Assembly: GCF_002260525.1 (NCBI RefSeq)
Contig: NZ_MRYI01000002.1
Span: 62,001-126,000, forward strand
Length of the DNA stretch: 64,000 bases
Source: Hahella sp. CCB-MM4
GTDB taxonomy: Bacteria > Pseudomonadota > Gammaproteobacteria > Pseudomonadales > Oleiphilaceae
Direction of reading: 5' to 3'
A program made the translations under genes and the position numbers. Below, in pieces: positions 43,849-52,400 of this stretch. The notes below the pieces were generated by a model. The model searched no databases, was not told the origin of the DNA, and saw nothing but the letters and a program-made list of their open reading frames with translations. The number at the start of each line of letters is the position of its first letter. The stretch's first letter is position 1.

Positions 43849-44745
43849 TCAGGTTCTACTCGCAGCAAACAATCCAATAACACTCGAAATAACAGGCCTG
43901 ACTCTGATAACACACAGTAAAAGGCCGAGAAGCGTCAGTGCAGCGCCCCCCATCTGGATAATACTCAGGCGCTCTCCCAGCCACAGGCTGGAAACCAGTA
44001 TGCCCACCACAGGAATAAGCAGCGCAAAGGGAGTGACCTGGATTGCCGCATACCGGCTGAGCAACATTCCCCATAAGGCATATGCGAGCAACGTCGAAAT
44101 GAACGAAACATACAGGATGGTTCCCCAACCCGTCAGCGAAAGTCGTGTCAGCGTTCCCGCAATATCCGGCGACTCAAAGACGTAAGATAAAACCAGCAAA
44201 GGAATGGGGGGAATGGCACAAACCCAAACCATGAACCCCAGAAGCTCCACTTTTCCCATGCGCTTCATAATCAGATTGGATATCGCCCAGCAAAAGGCCG
44301 CCAATAAGATCAACACACTGCCTGTCCATGAGCCGACAGAGCCATCATTCACCGCAAATAGCCACAGTCCTGCCCCACCCATAAAAATCCCCAGCCATTG
44401 GATGAACGAAACTTTTTCTCCTAACACCAGCAGACAAAGAATCACCGTAAAAAACACCTGTGCTTGCAACAGCAGGGAGGACACTCCTGCTCCCACTCCC
44501 AGACTCATGCCACCGAATAACAACGAAAACTTCACTATCCCAAGGATCACGCCGACCCCGATAAGGCTCTTGATGTGCTGCCGTGGAAATGGAACAAACC
44601 AGACCGCCAGGAGAGCCACCATGGCAAATCTCATTGCCGAAAAGAACAGCGGGGGCATTTCCTCCAGACCAATTTTGATCACGGTGAAATTGGTTCCCCA
44701 GATAATACAGACCAGTAAGGCCAACGCCACATGCTTTAGGGCCAT
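43849..44745 (-). CDS. EamA/DMT-family transporter
   Basis: 298 aa with about ten hydrophobic helices in two EamA repeats; opening block LLVCIIWGTNFTVIKIGL is typical of YdcZ/RhaT-like drug/metabolite exporters. ATG 44745 with GGGAG before it is preferred over the upstream ATG at 44790. Divergent from a LysR regulator gene, which probably controls it. Substrate unknown; family members export amino acids, nucleosides or drugs. Confidence 0.9.
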   Translation of the reverse strand: MALKHVALALLVCIIWGTNFTVIKIGLEEMPPLFFSAMRFAMVALLAVWFVPFPRQHIKSLIGVGVILGIVKFSLLFGGMSLGVGAGVSSLLLQAQVFFTVILCLLVLGEKVSFIQWLGIFMGGAGLWLFAVNDGSVGSWTGSVLILLAAFCWAISNLIMKRMGKVELLGFMVWVCAIPPIPLLVLSYVFESPDIAGTLTRLSLTGWGTILYVSFISTLLAYALWGMLLSRYAAIQVTPFALLIPVVGILVSSLWLGERLSIIQMGGAALTLLGLLLCVIRVRPVISSVIGLFAASRT

Positions 44746-44865
44746 GGTTTTCTCCCACAATATCGCGCTACTCAGACATAAGAGAGTCACGCGCCGATGA
44801 TAAGAACCTGGATATTGTGCTAACCTCCATCAGCATCTATCAAACAAATGTTTTAGATAGTCATT

Positions 44866-45771
44866 ATGAACTTTATAGATATTAAAAAAATCGACTATAA
44901 CCTGGCCGTTGTCTTCCTGGCGATTTGGAGTGAACGCAGTGTCAGCAAAGCCGCTGACAAGCTTGCACTGAGTCAGTCAGCAACCAGTGCGGCGTTGACC
45001 AGACTCAGAGAGTTATGTCAGGACCCACTGTTTATCCGCATGCAGGGAACCATGGAGCCCACATCCCGGGCCATTGCCATTCAGCCTGCCGTAGAACAAA
45101 GCATTGTTCAGTTACACCAGAGTCTGACCCAGACCATTGAATTCAACCCAGCTCTATCCGACCGACAGTTCTTCATCGGAATGTCAGACGACTTTGAACT
45201 GGCCATCGCCCCACGGTTATCCAAGAAACTGGCCGAGCAAGCCCCTGGCGTTTCTTTGATATACCGACAGACAAACAGGCACCGGGTTGAGCAGATGCTG
45301 GAATCCGGACAAATAGAGTTGGCGGTGATCGCCGGAGAGTTGTCCCGCCCCTGGTTAGAGGAAACCCCACTGGGCGAATCCGGGTACGCTTGCGTGTATA
45401 ACTCCCGCAAATGGGGAATCAAATACCCGATTGACCTGGACGAATTTCTCCGGATTCCCCATATCCGAATCAGCTTTTCCGGCACCTCCGGGGAAGTGGA
45501 CCTGCATATGAAAAAACTGAATCGTACCCGCCATGTCCATACCTCCCTCACCCATTTTTCCTCACTCCCCTACTTCTTAAACGAAATCAGCAGCCTGTCC
45601 ACCATTCCGGAACACGCCGCCAGAGTTCTCTGCCAGCATTCCGAGCTGCAACAATGCCCTACACCTTTCGACATGGGACGTTACAACGTCAAGATTCTGC
45701 GTCGACGGACTCAACAGGCCGACCCCGGGCTAAGCTGGCTGATCAATGCGCTGATTCTCTGCGGACTATAG
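44866..45771 (+). CDS. LysR-family transcriptional regulator
   Basis: 301 aa. Helix-turn-helix SVSKAADKLALSQSATSAAL in the first 60 residues; the periplasmic-binding-protein-like effector domain follows (QFFIGMSDDFELAIAPRL). Divergent from the EamA transporter, the usual LysR target arrangement. Weak ribosome site. The gene end is expanded into a tandem array of 22-bp units that starts in the last codons. Effector unknown. Confidence 0.9.
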   Translation: MNFIDIKKIDYNLAVVFLAIWSERSVSKAADKLALSQSATSAALTRLRELCQDPLFIRMQGTMEPTSRAIAIQPAVEQSIVQLHQSLTQTIEFNPALSDRQFFIGMSDDFELAIAPRLSKKLAEQAPGVSLIYRQTNRHRVEQMLESGQIELAVIAGELSRPWLEETPLGESGYACVYNSRKWGIKYPIDLDEFLRIPHIRISFSGTSGEVDLHMKKLNRTRHVHTSLTHFSSLPYFLNEISSLSTIPEHAARVLCQHSELQQCPTPFDMGRYNVKILRRRTQQADPGLSWLINALILCGL

Positions 45772-45943
45772 AACGGCCTTTCTCCAGGTCATATGGAACC
45801 CCACTCCGGGCCAGATAGATCCTCACACCAGGCCAAATAGATCCTCACTCCGGGTCAAATAGAGCCTTCTCTCAGACCCAAATAGAAACTTGCTCTGAGT
45901 TAAATAGAACCTTGCCCTGGATCAAATAAATTCACATCGTTCA
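45766..45943. repeat. 22-bp tandem repeat, eight units, rooted in the LysR stop codon
   Basis: Unit consensus TCAAATAGANCCTCACTCCGGG. Units start at 45766, 45789, 45811, 45833, 45855, 45878, 45900 and 45922. The first contains the LysR stop codon TAG (45769-45771). The largest array of its kind in the window; it fills nearly all of the space up to the TetR gene. Confidence 0.88.
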
Positions 45944-45980
45944 CGCACGTCATTGAATGTGGGACACCCGGGCGTTACGA

Positions 45981-46011
45981 TTAGAAAAGCTTTTTCAAAC
46001 AGGTTTTCTAA
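45981..46011. promoter_or_regulatory. Inverted repeat before the TetR-type gene
   Basis: TTAGAAAA (45981-45988) and TTTTCTAA (46004-46011) form a spaced palindrome five bases before the chosen ATG of the regulator. Likely autoregulatory operator; it argues against translation starting at 45953. Confidence 0.65.
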
Positions 46012-46015
46012 TTTT

Positions 46016-46669
46016 ATGAGAATGGTCGAATCCAGCGCCAGTGAACCTACCCGCAGAGCGCTATTGCAGTCAGCCAGCAAGATCTTCGCAGAACAAGGCT
46101 TTCAGATTGCCCGAATCCGCGATATTGCTGAAAATGCGGGGACCAACCTGTCTGCGATCAACTACCATTTCGGCAGCAAAAAGGGACTGTATTACGCCGT
46201 ACTGGAATCGGTCGCACAGACCACGATTGAACGGTTCCCCCTGCTCTCTTCGGATAGCAGTCACCTGTCGCCGGAACAACGGTTTCGATTTCTGGTCAGA
46301 AATCTGCTGCGCAGGTTTATTTCCCCGGATACCCCTTCCGTGCTGGCGCAACTCATGACCAGGGAATTGAGTCACCCGACTCAGGCACTGGATGATCTGG
46401 TCAATCGGGTCAGCCGACCACAATTCATGACCGCCGCATCCGTCATACGGGAAATAGTCAGCCCTGATATCAGCCAGGAGCAGGTTCAACAAGCGGTCTT
46501 AAGCGTATTCGGACAATGCATTGTGTACCTGTTTGCCCGCCCCTTGATTTCCCGGTTACTGCCACAGGACGTGTACAGTTCAGAGCAATCCATAGACCAG
46601 ATTGCCGACCATATCGCTACATTTTCGCTTGCAGGGCTACAGGCCATGCAGCCACTGGAGGGCTCCTGA
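46016..46669 (+). CDS. TetR-family regulator, CecR-like
   Basis: 217 aa from the preferred ATG. DNA-binding domain FAEQGFQIARIRDIAENAG, then TNLSAINYHFGSKKGLYYAV. The C-terminal half (LIREL-like SHPTQALDDLVNRVSRPQFM, VLSVFGQCIVYLFARPLI) resembles the CecR (YbiH) ligand domain. As in E. coli cecR-ybhGFSR it precedes genes for a membrane-fusion protein, an ABC ATPase and a permease, so it should repress that exporter and respond to a drug or lipid. No clear ribosome site; perhaps leaderless. Confidence 0.87.
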   Translation: MRMVESSASEPTRRALLQSASKIFAEQGFQIARIRDIAENAGTNLSAINYHFGSKKGLYYAVLESVAQTTIERFPLLSSDSSHLSPEQRFRFLVRNLLRRFISPDTPSVLAQLMTRELSHPTQALDDLVNRVSRPQFMTAASVIREIVSPDISQEQVQQAVLSVFGQCIVYLFARPLISRLLPQDVYSSEQSIDQIADHIATFSLAGLQAMQPLEGS

Positions 46670-46670
46670 A

Positions 46671-47660
46671 ATGAAATACCGATATCCGCTTTTGTTGGTA
46701 ACATCCATTTTCCTTTACGCCTGCTCAGCACCGGAAAACGATGGCTGGCAGGGCTACATTGAAGGAGATTCCATCTTCGTCGCCGCCCCCGTAGAAGGAC
46801 GACTGGAATCCATCTCGGTACAGGAAGGTGATCAGGTCGATGCTGCCAGCAGCCTCTTTGTCCTGGATGAAGAGCCCCAACGGGCCATTCTTCACAAGGC
46901 CATGGCGCAACTGGAAAGTGCCAAAGCTGAATTGGCAGACCTGGAAAAGGGCAAGCGCCCCCAGGAAATTGAAGTGATTGAGGCCCAATACGAACAGGCC
47001 AAAGCCGCAGCCGCCTTATCCGCCAAGCAGCTCAAGCGGGCAAGAGAGTTGTATGCCAACAATCTCACCAGTCGCTCAACTCTGGACGAAGCGCAAACAA
47101 CCGATGAGAGCAACCGACAGAGGGTTCAGGAAATCGCTGCGCAACTGGAAACGGCGAAACTGGCCGCCCGCCCTGACCAGCTGGAAGCCGCCAAAGCCAG
47201 AGTGGGAGCTGCACAGGCAGAATTGAACCAGGCAACTTGGCAAATGAGTGAGAAGCAACAGACTGCGCCATCCTCAGGTTTGGTCCAACAGGTGCTATAC
47301 CGACCCGGTGAATTTGTCGCTGCCGGTCAACCGGTTGTGGCCCTGCTGCCGCCCAGCCGGATCAAAATCCGCTTTTATGTTCCGGAAACCGCGCTGACCA
47401 ATATTCGTGCCGGCTCTCAGGTAAAGATCCAATGTGATAACTGTGACGAACCATTCATCGCCACTGTTCGCTATATCAGTCCGACAGCAGAATATACCCC
47501 GCCGTTTATCTACAGCCGCGAAAATCGTGACAAGTTCGTTTACCTGGTAGAGGCCTGGCCAACCGTGGAGACTGCAGCCAAGCTACACCCGGGCCAACCC
47601 GTGGATGTGTTCGGTAGCAATACCCTGGCAGAACAGATTTCGGAAAACGGCGAGCAATAA
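46671..47660 (+). CDS. HlyD-family membrane fusion lipoprotein (YbhG-like)
   Basis: 329 aa, ATG one base after the regulator stop. Signal with lipobox LYACSAP, so anchored in the inner membrane by lipid. The biotinyl-lipoyl half-motif DSIFVAAPVEGRLESISVQE, a long coiled coil (about residues 80-190, SAKAELADLEKGKRPQEIEV) and the return half (PSSGLVQQVLYRPGEFV) make the adaptor that links the ABC exporter to an outer-membrane channel. The substrate is unknown; the E. coli counterpart concerns antibiotic export. Confidence 0.9.
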   Translation: MKYRYPLLLVTSIFLYACSAPENDGWQGYIEGDSIFVAAPVEGRLESISVQEGDQVDAASSLFVLDEEPQRAILHKAMAQLESAKAELADLEKGKRPQEIEVIEAQYEQAKAAAALSAKQLKRARELYANNLTSRSTLDEAQTTDESNRQRVQEIAAQLETAKLAARPDQLEAAKARVGAAQAELNQATWQMSEKQQTAPSSGLVQQVLYRPGEFVAAGQPVVALLPPSRIKIRFYVPETALTNIRAGSQVKIQCDNCDEPFIATVRYISPTAEYTPPFIYSRENRDKFVYLVEAWPTVETAAKLHPGQPVDVFGSNTLAEQISENGEQ

Positions 47661-47661
47661 C

Positions 47662-48591
47662 ATGAATCAGCGTGAAGCCATTATCGAAGTCAAAGGCCTA
47701 TCCAAATCCTTCGGCGACAAAGTGGCCGTGGATAAGGTCAACCTGACCGTTTACAAGGGAGATATTTTTGGTTTCCTGGGACCAAATGGCAGTGGCAAAA
47801 CGACCACGATCCGCCTGTTATGCGGCTTGTTAACCGCCGACGACGGGGAAGGCAAATGCCTGGGGTACGATATTCGTAAAGAATCCCGAACCATTAAACG
47901 CCAGGTAGGGTACATGACCCAGCGGTTCAGCTTCTACGAGGACCTGACGATTCGCGAGAACCTTGATTTCGTGGCGCGGGTATACAACATGAAGAATCGC
48001 CGCCAGGTGGTTGATGAGGCATTGGTGCAACTCGGCCTGGAACACCGTCAGAACCAGCTGGCAGGCGATTTATCCGGCGGCTGGAAACAGCGTTTGGCTC
48101 TGGCAGCCTGCATGCTGCATCAACCCAAGCTGCTACTGCTGGATGAGCCGACGGCCGGTGTGGACCCTCAGGCACGGCGGGATTTCTGGGATGAAATACA
48201 CCGGCTTTCAGGTCTCGGTATTACCGTCCTCGTCTCGACCCATTACATGGATGAAGCGGAACGCTGTAATCGTCTGGCCTACATTGCCTACGGCAGTCTG
48301 GTGGGAGAAGGCTCGCCCAAATCCCTGGTGGATGATTCCGGGCTGACCACCTGGATGATCGATAGTGAAGATGTTCACCAGTTGGCCGATGAGCTGCGGG
48401 ATGTCTCAGCTGCCCAACAAGTGGTGCCTTTCGGCAATACCCTATACGTATCGGGAACAGATTCCAAAGCATTGGAACAGGCTCTGGCCTCCTATGATCA
48501 ACGTGATGATATCCATATGGAGCGGACTACTCCCAGGCTGGAGGATGTTTTTATCCGGCTGATGCACAGCTCGGAGGAGAAACGATGGTAA
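47662..48591 (+). CDS. ABC exporter ATP-binding protein (YbhF/CcmA type)
   Basis: 309 aa. Walker A GPNGSGKTT, signature LSGGWKQRLALA, Walker B LLLLDEPTAGVDPQARRDF. A single ATPase domain, whereas E. coli YbhF has two fused. Starts 2 bases after the adaptor stop and overlaps the permease start by 7 bases. Drives the adaptor/permease exporter of the CecR-like operon. Confidence 0.93.
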   Translation: MNQREAIIEVKGLSKSFGDKVAVDKVNLTVYKGDIFGFLGPNGSGKTTTIRLLCGLLTADDGEGKCLGYDIRKESRTIKRQVGYMTQRFSFYEDLTIRENLDFVARVYNMKNRRQVVDEALVQLGLEHRQNQLAGDLSGGWKQRLALAACMLHQPKLLLLDEPTAGVDPQARRDFWDEIHRLSGLGITVLVSTHYMDEAERCNRLAYIAYGSLVGEGSPKSLVDDSGLTTWMIDSEDVHQLADELRDVSAAQQVVPFGNTLYVSGTDSKALEQALASYDQRDDIHMERTTPRLEDVFIRLMHSSEEKRW

Positions 48592-49721
48592 TCTCATTTT
48601 CACCCAGGCGCCTGTGGGCCATCGTCCTGAAGGAATTTGTCCAGTTAAGACGGGACCGGCTTACCTTTGCCATGATGATCGGCATCCCACTGATCCAGCT
48701 CACCCTGTTCGGGTTTGCCATTAACTCCGATCCCAAGAAACTCCCAATGGCTGTCCGCAGTGCGGAGTCCACCACATACACTCGGAGCATCGTTCAGGCA
48801 CTGATTCACACCGGCTATTTCAACATTGTTTCCCTGACCAGTTCGGAGCGTGAAGCCAACAACCTGCTGGCGGAAGGGGCAGTGCAATTTGTCCTTAACA
48901 TCCCACCACACTTTACCCGTCAGCTATTAAGGGGCGAGCAACCTTCCTTATTGCTGCAGGCAGACGCCACAGACCCGGCCGCGACATCCAATGCCCTGGC
49001 CGCCGTGAAGGAAGTGCAGAAAACGGCCTTGCGACATGATCTGACAGGAGAACTGGCAAAACTGGCCGGGACTGACACTGCTTTTCAGATCAATATTCAC
49101 CGACGCTATAACCCGGAGGGTATCACCCAATACAACATCGTGCCCGGACTGATGGGCGTCATTCTGACTATGACGATGATTATGATGACCGCGCTGGCCA
49201 TTACCCGTGAGCATGAGCGGGGAACGATGGAGAATCTGCTGGCCATGCCGGTACGGCCACTTGAAGTAATGATCGGGAAAATCGCCCCCTATATCGTGAT
49301 CGGCTATGTTCAGGTGGCGGTGATCTTATCCGCGGCCAAATGGGTATTCATGGTCCCGATGCTTGGGTCTGGGTTACTGCTGCTGGGCGGTGTTCTGGTC
49401 TTTATCATCGCCAACCTGACAGTGGGCATCACTCTGTCGAGCGTTGCCCGCAATCAGGCACAGGCCATGCAGATGTCATTCTTCTTTTTCCTGCCGTCGA
49501 TCCTGCTGTCCGGATTTATGTTCCCATTCCGTGGCATGCCGGAATGGGCCCAGATCCTGGGCAGCATCCTTCCACTGACACATTTCCTGCGCTTCATCCG
49601 CGGGCTATTGCTCAAAGGCAACGATTTTACTTTGGCCTGGGAGCATCTGTGGCCGTTGCTGATATTTACGTTGGTAGTGATGTCGGTGGGATTAAGGCGA
49701 TATAGACAGACCCTGGATTAA
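48585..49721 (+). CDS. ABC-2 type exporter permease (YbhS/YbhR-like)
   Basis: 378 aa: one N-terminal helix, a large periplasmic domain (residues about 50-170) and five C-terminal helices with the ABC-2 block MPEWAQILGSILPLTHFLRFIRG. Start with GGAGGAG upstream. The E. coli operon has two permeases (YbhS, YbhR); only one is present here, so it may act as a homodimer. The last codons are the first unit of a 26-bp tandem repeat. Confidence 0.92.
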   Translation: MVISFSPRRLWAIVLKEFVQLRRDRLTFAMMIGIPLIQLTLFGFAINSDPKKLPMAVRSAESTTYTRSIVQALIHTGYFNIVSLTSSEREANNLLAEGAVQFVLNIPPHFTRQLLRGEQPSLLLQADATDPAATSNALAAVKEVQKTALRHDLTGELAKLAGTDTAFQINIHRRYNPEGITQYNIVPGLMGVILTMTMIMMTALAITREHERGTMENLLAMPVRPLEVMIGKIAPYIVIGYVQVAVILSAAKWVFMVPMLGSGLLLLGGVLVFIIANLTVGITLSSVARNQAQAMQMSFFFFLPSILLSGFMFPFRGMPEWAQILGSILPLTHFLRFIRGLLLKGNDFTLAWEHLWPLLIFTLVVMSVGLRRYRQTLD

Positions 49722-49791
49722 GTGCGATATCGTCAGAGGCCGGACTAACAGCGCTATCATCAGACGCTGACTGAACAGCACTTCGGTCCGA
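49691..49791. repeat. 26-bp tandem repeat starting in the permease gene end
   Basis: Units start at 49691 (inside the last nine codons), 49717 (contains the TAA stop), 49744 and 49770. The first two read ATTAAGGCGATATAGACAGA and ATTAAGTGCGATATCGTCAG, nearly the same. The array runs up to the stop codon of the convergent repressor gene. Confidence 0.85.
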
Positions 49792-49792
49792 A

Positions 49793-50401
49793 CTAGTTGT
49801 TCCGATACACAACAGCCACAACGCTGTGCATGCTTTCAATATCCTCCCGCTGCCGCACCATGCGGCTTTGTTTGGTGAGCAGCGGTTCCAGCACCACTTC
49901 TTTTTCTCCCTGGCTGACCAGCGTCAGCACCATAGCCTCACCGGAACGATAGCGGACATATACATGGCTGCCCGGGGTAGGAACCACTTTGGGACTTATG
50001 AGCAGGACATCCCCTTCATACATGCGTGGAGACAGTTCCGCTCCTTTTACCACCAGGGCATAGCAATCAGCAGGAATGCTGACACCGTCTTCGTCATCAA
50101 CTGGCTTGTCCAGCGGACCGGTAATCACATCACCCGACAGTGGAAATACCATCGGCTCGACCGTGTAACTGCCGGGAGACTCCTGTACATCCATGGGACC
50201 AATATCATATTGCAGCCAGGCCGGGCTCACTGACAGAGTCTTTGCCATGATTTCCAGCTGGTCCAGACTCGGTTTACGCCGCCCCGCCAGATAATGCCCA
50301 ACCGCCCCGCGAGTGCATCCCAATGCTCTGGCCAGGTCATTTTGGGTTATTCCGGTCGCCTGCATGCGGTCCCGGATTCTTTCGATCCATATTAAGTTCA
50401 T
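49793..50401 (-). CDS. CI/LexA-like repressor with inactive S24 peptidase domain
   Basis: 202 aa. Helix-turn-helix ITQNDLARALGCTRGAVGHYLAG, then an S24 domain. The catalytic serine motif (GDSMSP in active members) reads GAELSPRMYEGD and the catalytic lysine position (tVKrL) reads MVLTLV, so both residues of the Ser-Lys dyad seem replaced and RecA-stimulated self-cleavage is not expected. ATG 50401 lies only 10 bases from an operator and has no Shine-Dalgarno, as in leaderless lambda cI. Divergent from a Cro-like gene. Confidence 0.85.
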   Translation of the reverse strand: MNLIWIERIRDRMQATGITQNDLARALGCTRGAVGHYLAGRRKPSLDQLEIMAKTLSVSPAWLQYDIGPMDVQESPGSYTVEPMVFPLSGDVITGPLDKPVDDEDGVSIPADCYALVVKGAELSPRMYEGDVLLISPKVVPTPGSHVYVRYRSGEAMVLTLVSQGEKEVVLEPLLTKQSRMVRQREDIESMHSVVAVVYRNN

Positions 50402-50410
50402 GGTGCTAAA

Positions 50411-50427
50411 TGATACGTTGTGTATCA
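50411..50427. promoter_or_regulatory. Switch operator 1
   Basis: TGATAC-GTTGT-GTATCA, perfect 6-bp arms, next to the repressor start. Confidence 0.82.
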
Positions 50428-50437
50428 CTTCTTGCAA

Positions 50438-50454
50438 TGACACATTTTGTATCC
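50438..50454. promoter_or_regulatory. Switch operator 2
   Basis: TGACAC-ATTTT-GTATCC, matching the operator 1 arms at 10 of 12 positions; centre 27 bp from operator 1. A -35-like TTGCAA (50432-50437) pointing to the Cro-like gene overlaps its edge. Confidence 0.75.
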
Positions 50455-50468
50455 TAAGCTACGATCCA

Positions 50469-50485
50469 GGATACTATTTGTACCA
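50469..50485. promoter_or_regulatory. Switch operator 3
   Basis: GGATAC-TATTT-GTACCA, matching operator 1 arms at 10 of 12 positions; centre 31 bp from operator 2. Confidence 0.72.
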
Positions 50486-50519
50486 CCCGCTAAAGCCAAT
50501 ATGTGAGCAGGAACTCTCC

Positions 50520-50774
50520 ATGAAGCTGGCAGACTATATTCAAACATTTTCCCGCAGTGAACGGATGCGCGTCCGTACGGAGCTGGCGAAGCGCCACGGT
50601 GTCAGCGAAGTCTCCGTGAGGGCGTGGGCCAATGGAATTCGCAGGCACCCCTGTACACTGGAAGCCATCGAAACAACAGAGCAGGCCACCGGGGGCAAAG
50701 TCACCCGTCATGACCTGCGTCCGGACATTTTCGGTGAGCGATCCCGGGACGAACAAGGAGCTCCGTCCAAATGA
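50520..50774 (+). CDS. Cro-like DNA-binding protein
   Basis: 84 aa. KLADYIQTFSRSERMRVRTE followed by LAKRHGVSEVSVRAWANGIR is a small helix-turn-helix protein of Cro/YdaS type. Start ATG with AGGAA upstream. Divergent from the repressor gene with three shared operators between, the classic bistable switch layout. Its stop overlaps the start of a membrane-protein gene (ATGA), so the two are co-translated. Confidence 0.82.
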   Translation: MKLADYIQTFSRSERMRVRTELAKRHGVSEVSVRAWANGIRRHPCTLEAIETTEQATGGKVTRHDLRPDIFGERSRDEQGAPSK

Positions 50775-51466
50775 CTCTTCATATGACTCCCCGGGATCCA
50801 TTCCGGACAACCGGAGAACATCCACCCCAGCCCTCTGTCGACAGTGAGCAGCTTTCCGACACCAGAGCCCGCGGGTCTATCGGCAATTCACTCCTGATGC
50901 CATTGTCGTGCACCGGATATGTGGCGTTAACCCTGCCCGCCGGCAGTGCCTATCAGGACACCACCTGGTTCCTGCTGTTTGCGGCATTGATGTTTCTGAT
51001 TGCTTCCATCTATGCCGTCGCATCGCGTCAGGCATTTTATCCGAACACGGACCTGGTCATGATCACGACAACCGGTTTACTGGCTAGCCTGATTGCACTG
51101 TTGGGAGCCTGGAATCACGAATCGCTGATCCCCCTGCTTTTGCTCTACCTGTTCTGGGTATACAACCTTTCGGGGCTGACGATACAAACTGCCGGTTTTC
51201 TCAGCCTGATGGCGATCATTCTCGGTTTGGGGCTGTCAGCCATGTACCACGAAGACGTTACTGACATTGCCAGCGATGCGGTGATCACCCTGACAGCCAA
51301 TTGGATGGCCATGCTGACGGTGCAGCATAACCAGCAGCAACTCCAGCAGCTTTTAGCACGGCTTCGTCGCCCAGCCCCAAAAACCCGACATATGAAAGTG
51401 AAGTATTTCATTGGAGAAAAGCATCCAGAGGATAGACGGACGCCCAAAGCCAACCGGTCACCTTAG
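50771..51466 (+). CDS. Membrane protein of unknown function under the Cro/CI-like switch
   Basis: 231 aa with about five hydrophobic helices (TTWFLLFAALMFLIASIYAV, LVMITTTGLLASLIALLG, LLLLYLFWVYNLSGLTIQ, FLSLMAIILGLGLSAMY, then VITLTANWMAMLTVQ) and a basic C-terminal tail. No known family. It overlaps the Cro-like gene by 4 bases, so expression follows the switch. No phage structural, replication or integrase genes are near, so the switch seems to serve this protein. Confidence 0.75.
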   Translation: MTLHMTPRDPFRTTGEHPPQPSVDSEQLSDTRARGSIGNSLLMPLSCTGYVALTLPAGSAYQDTTWFLLFAALMFLIASIYAVASRQAFYPNTDLVMITTTGLLASLIALLGAWNHESLIPLLLLYLFWVYNLSGLTIQTAGFLSLMAIILGLGLSAMYHEDVTDIASDAVITLTANWMAMLTVQHNQQQLQQLLARLRRPAPKTRHMKVKYFIGEKHPEDRRTPKANRSP

Positions 51467-51494
51467 GGCCGGCTCACTGCGCTCGACCGGCAGG

Positions 51495-52289
51495 CTATTC
51501 TTCTTGCAGAAGAGGCGGACTGAAATAGAGTCTCCACCTCTCGATATTCTGCTCAAGTAACTGACCGGTTTCGCCAGAAAGCCTGAGCTCTTCGAGCCGT
51601 TTATCAAAATAACTCATCAGGGAGAGACAGGGGGACTTGCCTGAAAATGCAAAGTGAATAACCCCTGTGCTGACAGGGTTCGGGAGGATGGAGACTTTTG
51701 ATTTTAGCCCGGAGGTTTCCAGATAGGCGCGCCCGGTATAAAGCCCGGTAATGAAATAGCTTGAACGCTCATTAACCAACGCATTGAAGTTCCCTTCCAG
51801 GCCGGCCACCCGAAGTACATCGAGTTCATTTTCAACGTACAGATCAAAGTCCTCGCCGTGGCGATCCCCCAAATTCAGTGTGCCGTGCCTGCCCTTCAGA
51901 TCACTCCATTGCTTGAATTCGAACTCATGCCCCTTAGGCACAAACACGGCCACTGGATTTTCGTAGAACGGCGAACGGGTAAACTCAAGATACTGGCGCC
52001 TGTCCGGGACATCCTTGAGAGCCAGAACCAGATCAATTTCACCTTTTTCCGCATTGAGCAGCACACGTTTCCAGGGTCCGACAAACCGGGATTCATAGGG
52101 CATTCCCAATTCATCGAGAATAATTTTGGCAACATCGACACTGGCACCAACAATCTGATCGCCTTCAGCCCAGTGGTATGGAGGGTAATTGGGATGAGCC
52201 GAGAAGACCACTCGCTTACACTCCGCTGCCAGAGCCTGACTGCACGCGACAATGATCAGTAACTGGCAGCAGTATCGAACACGGTTCAT
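51495..52289 (-). CDS. Orphan periplasmic solute-binding protein (SBP family 3)
   Basis: 264 aa. Signal peptide ends ALAA; CKRVVFSAHPNYPPYHWAEG and IVGASVDVAKIILDELGMPY follow the family-3 pattern, and later FTRSPFYENPVAVFVPKG. ATG 52289 has GGGAGG seven bases upstream. No ABC partners nearby. May bind an amino acid for an unlinked transporter or sensor. Confidence 0.85.
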   Translation of the reverse strand: MNRVRYCCQLLIIVACSQALAAECKRVVFSAHPNYPPYHWAEGDQIVGASVDVAKIILDELGMPYESRFVGPWKRVLLNAEKGEIDLVLALKDVPDRRQYLEFTRSPFYENPVAVFVPKGHEFEFKQWSDLKGRHGTLNLGDRHGEDFDLYVENELDVLRVAGLEGNFNALVNERSSYFITGLYTGRAYLETSGLKSKVSILPNPVSTGVIHFAFSGKSPCLSLMSYFDKRLEELRLSGETGQLLEQNIERWRLYFSPPLLQEE

Positions 52290-52400
52290 CAGATTGCCTC
52301 CCATGGAACAAAATACCGGGGCTCATCTTCCTGAGTGGCCTTATTGTTTTAATCATAGTCCGAAATTGGACTCTGGGGCGATCTCAGTTGCGGGAGGAAA

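Noticed and set aside
49793-51466. Complete prophage
   Set aside because: No integrase, terminase, replication, tail or lysis genes are found on either side; only the switch and one membrane protein.
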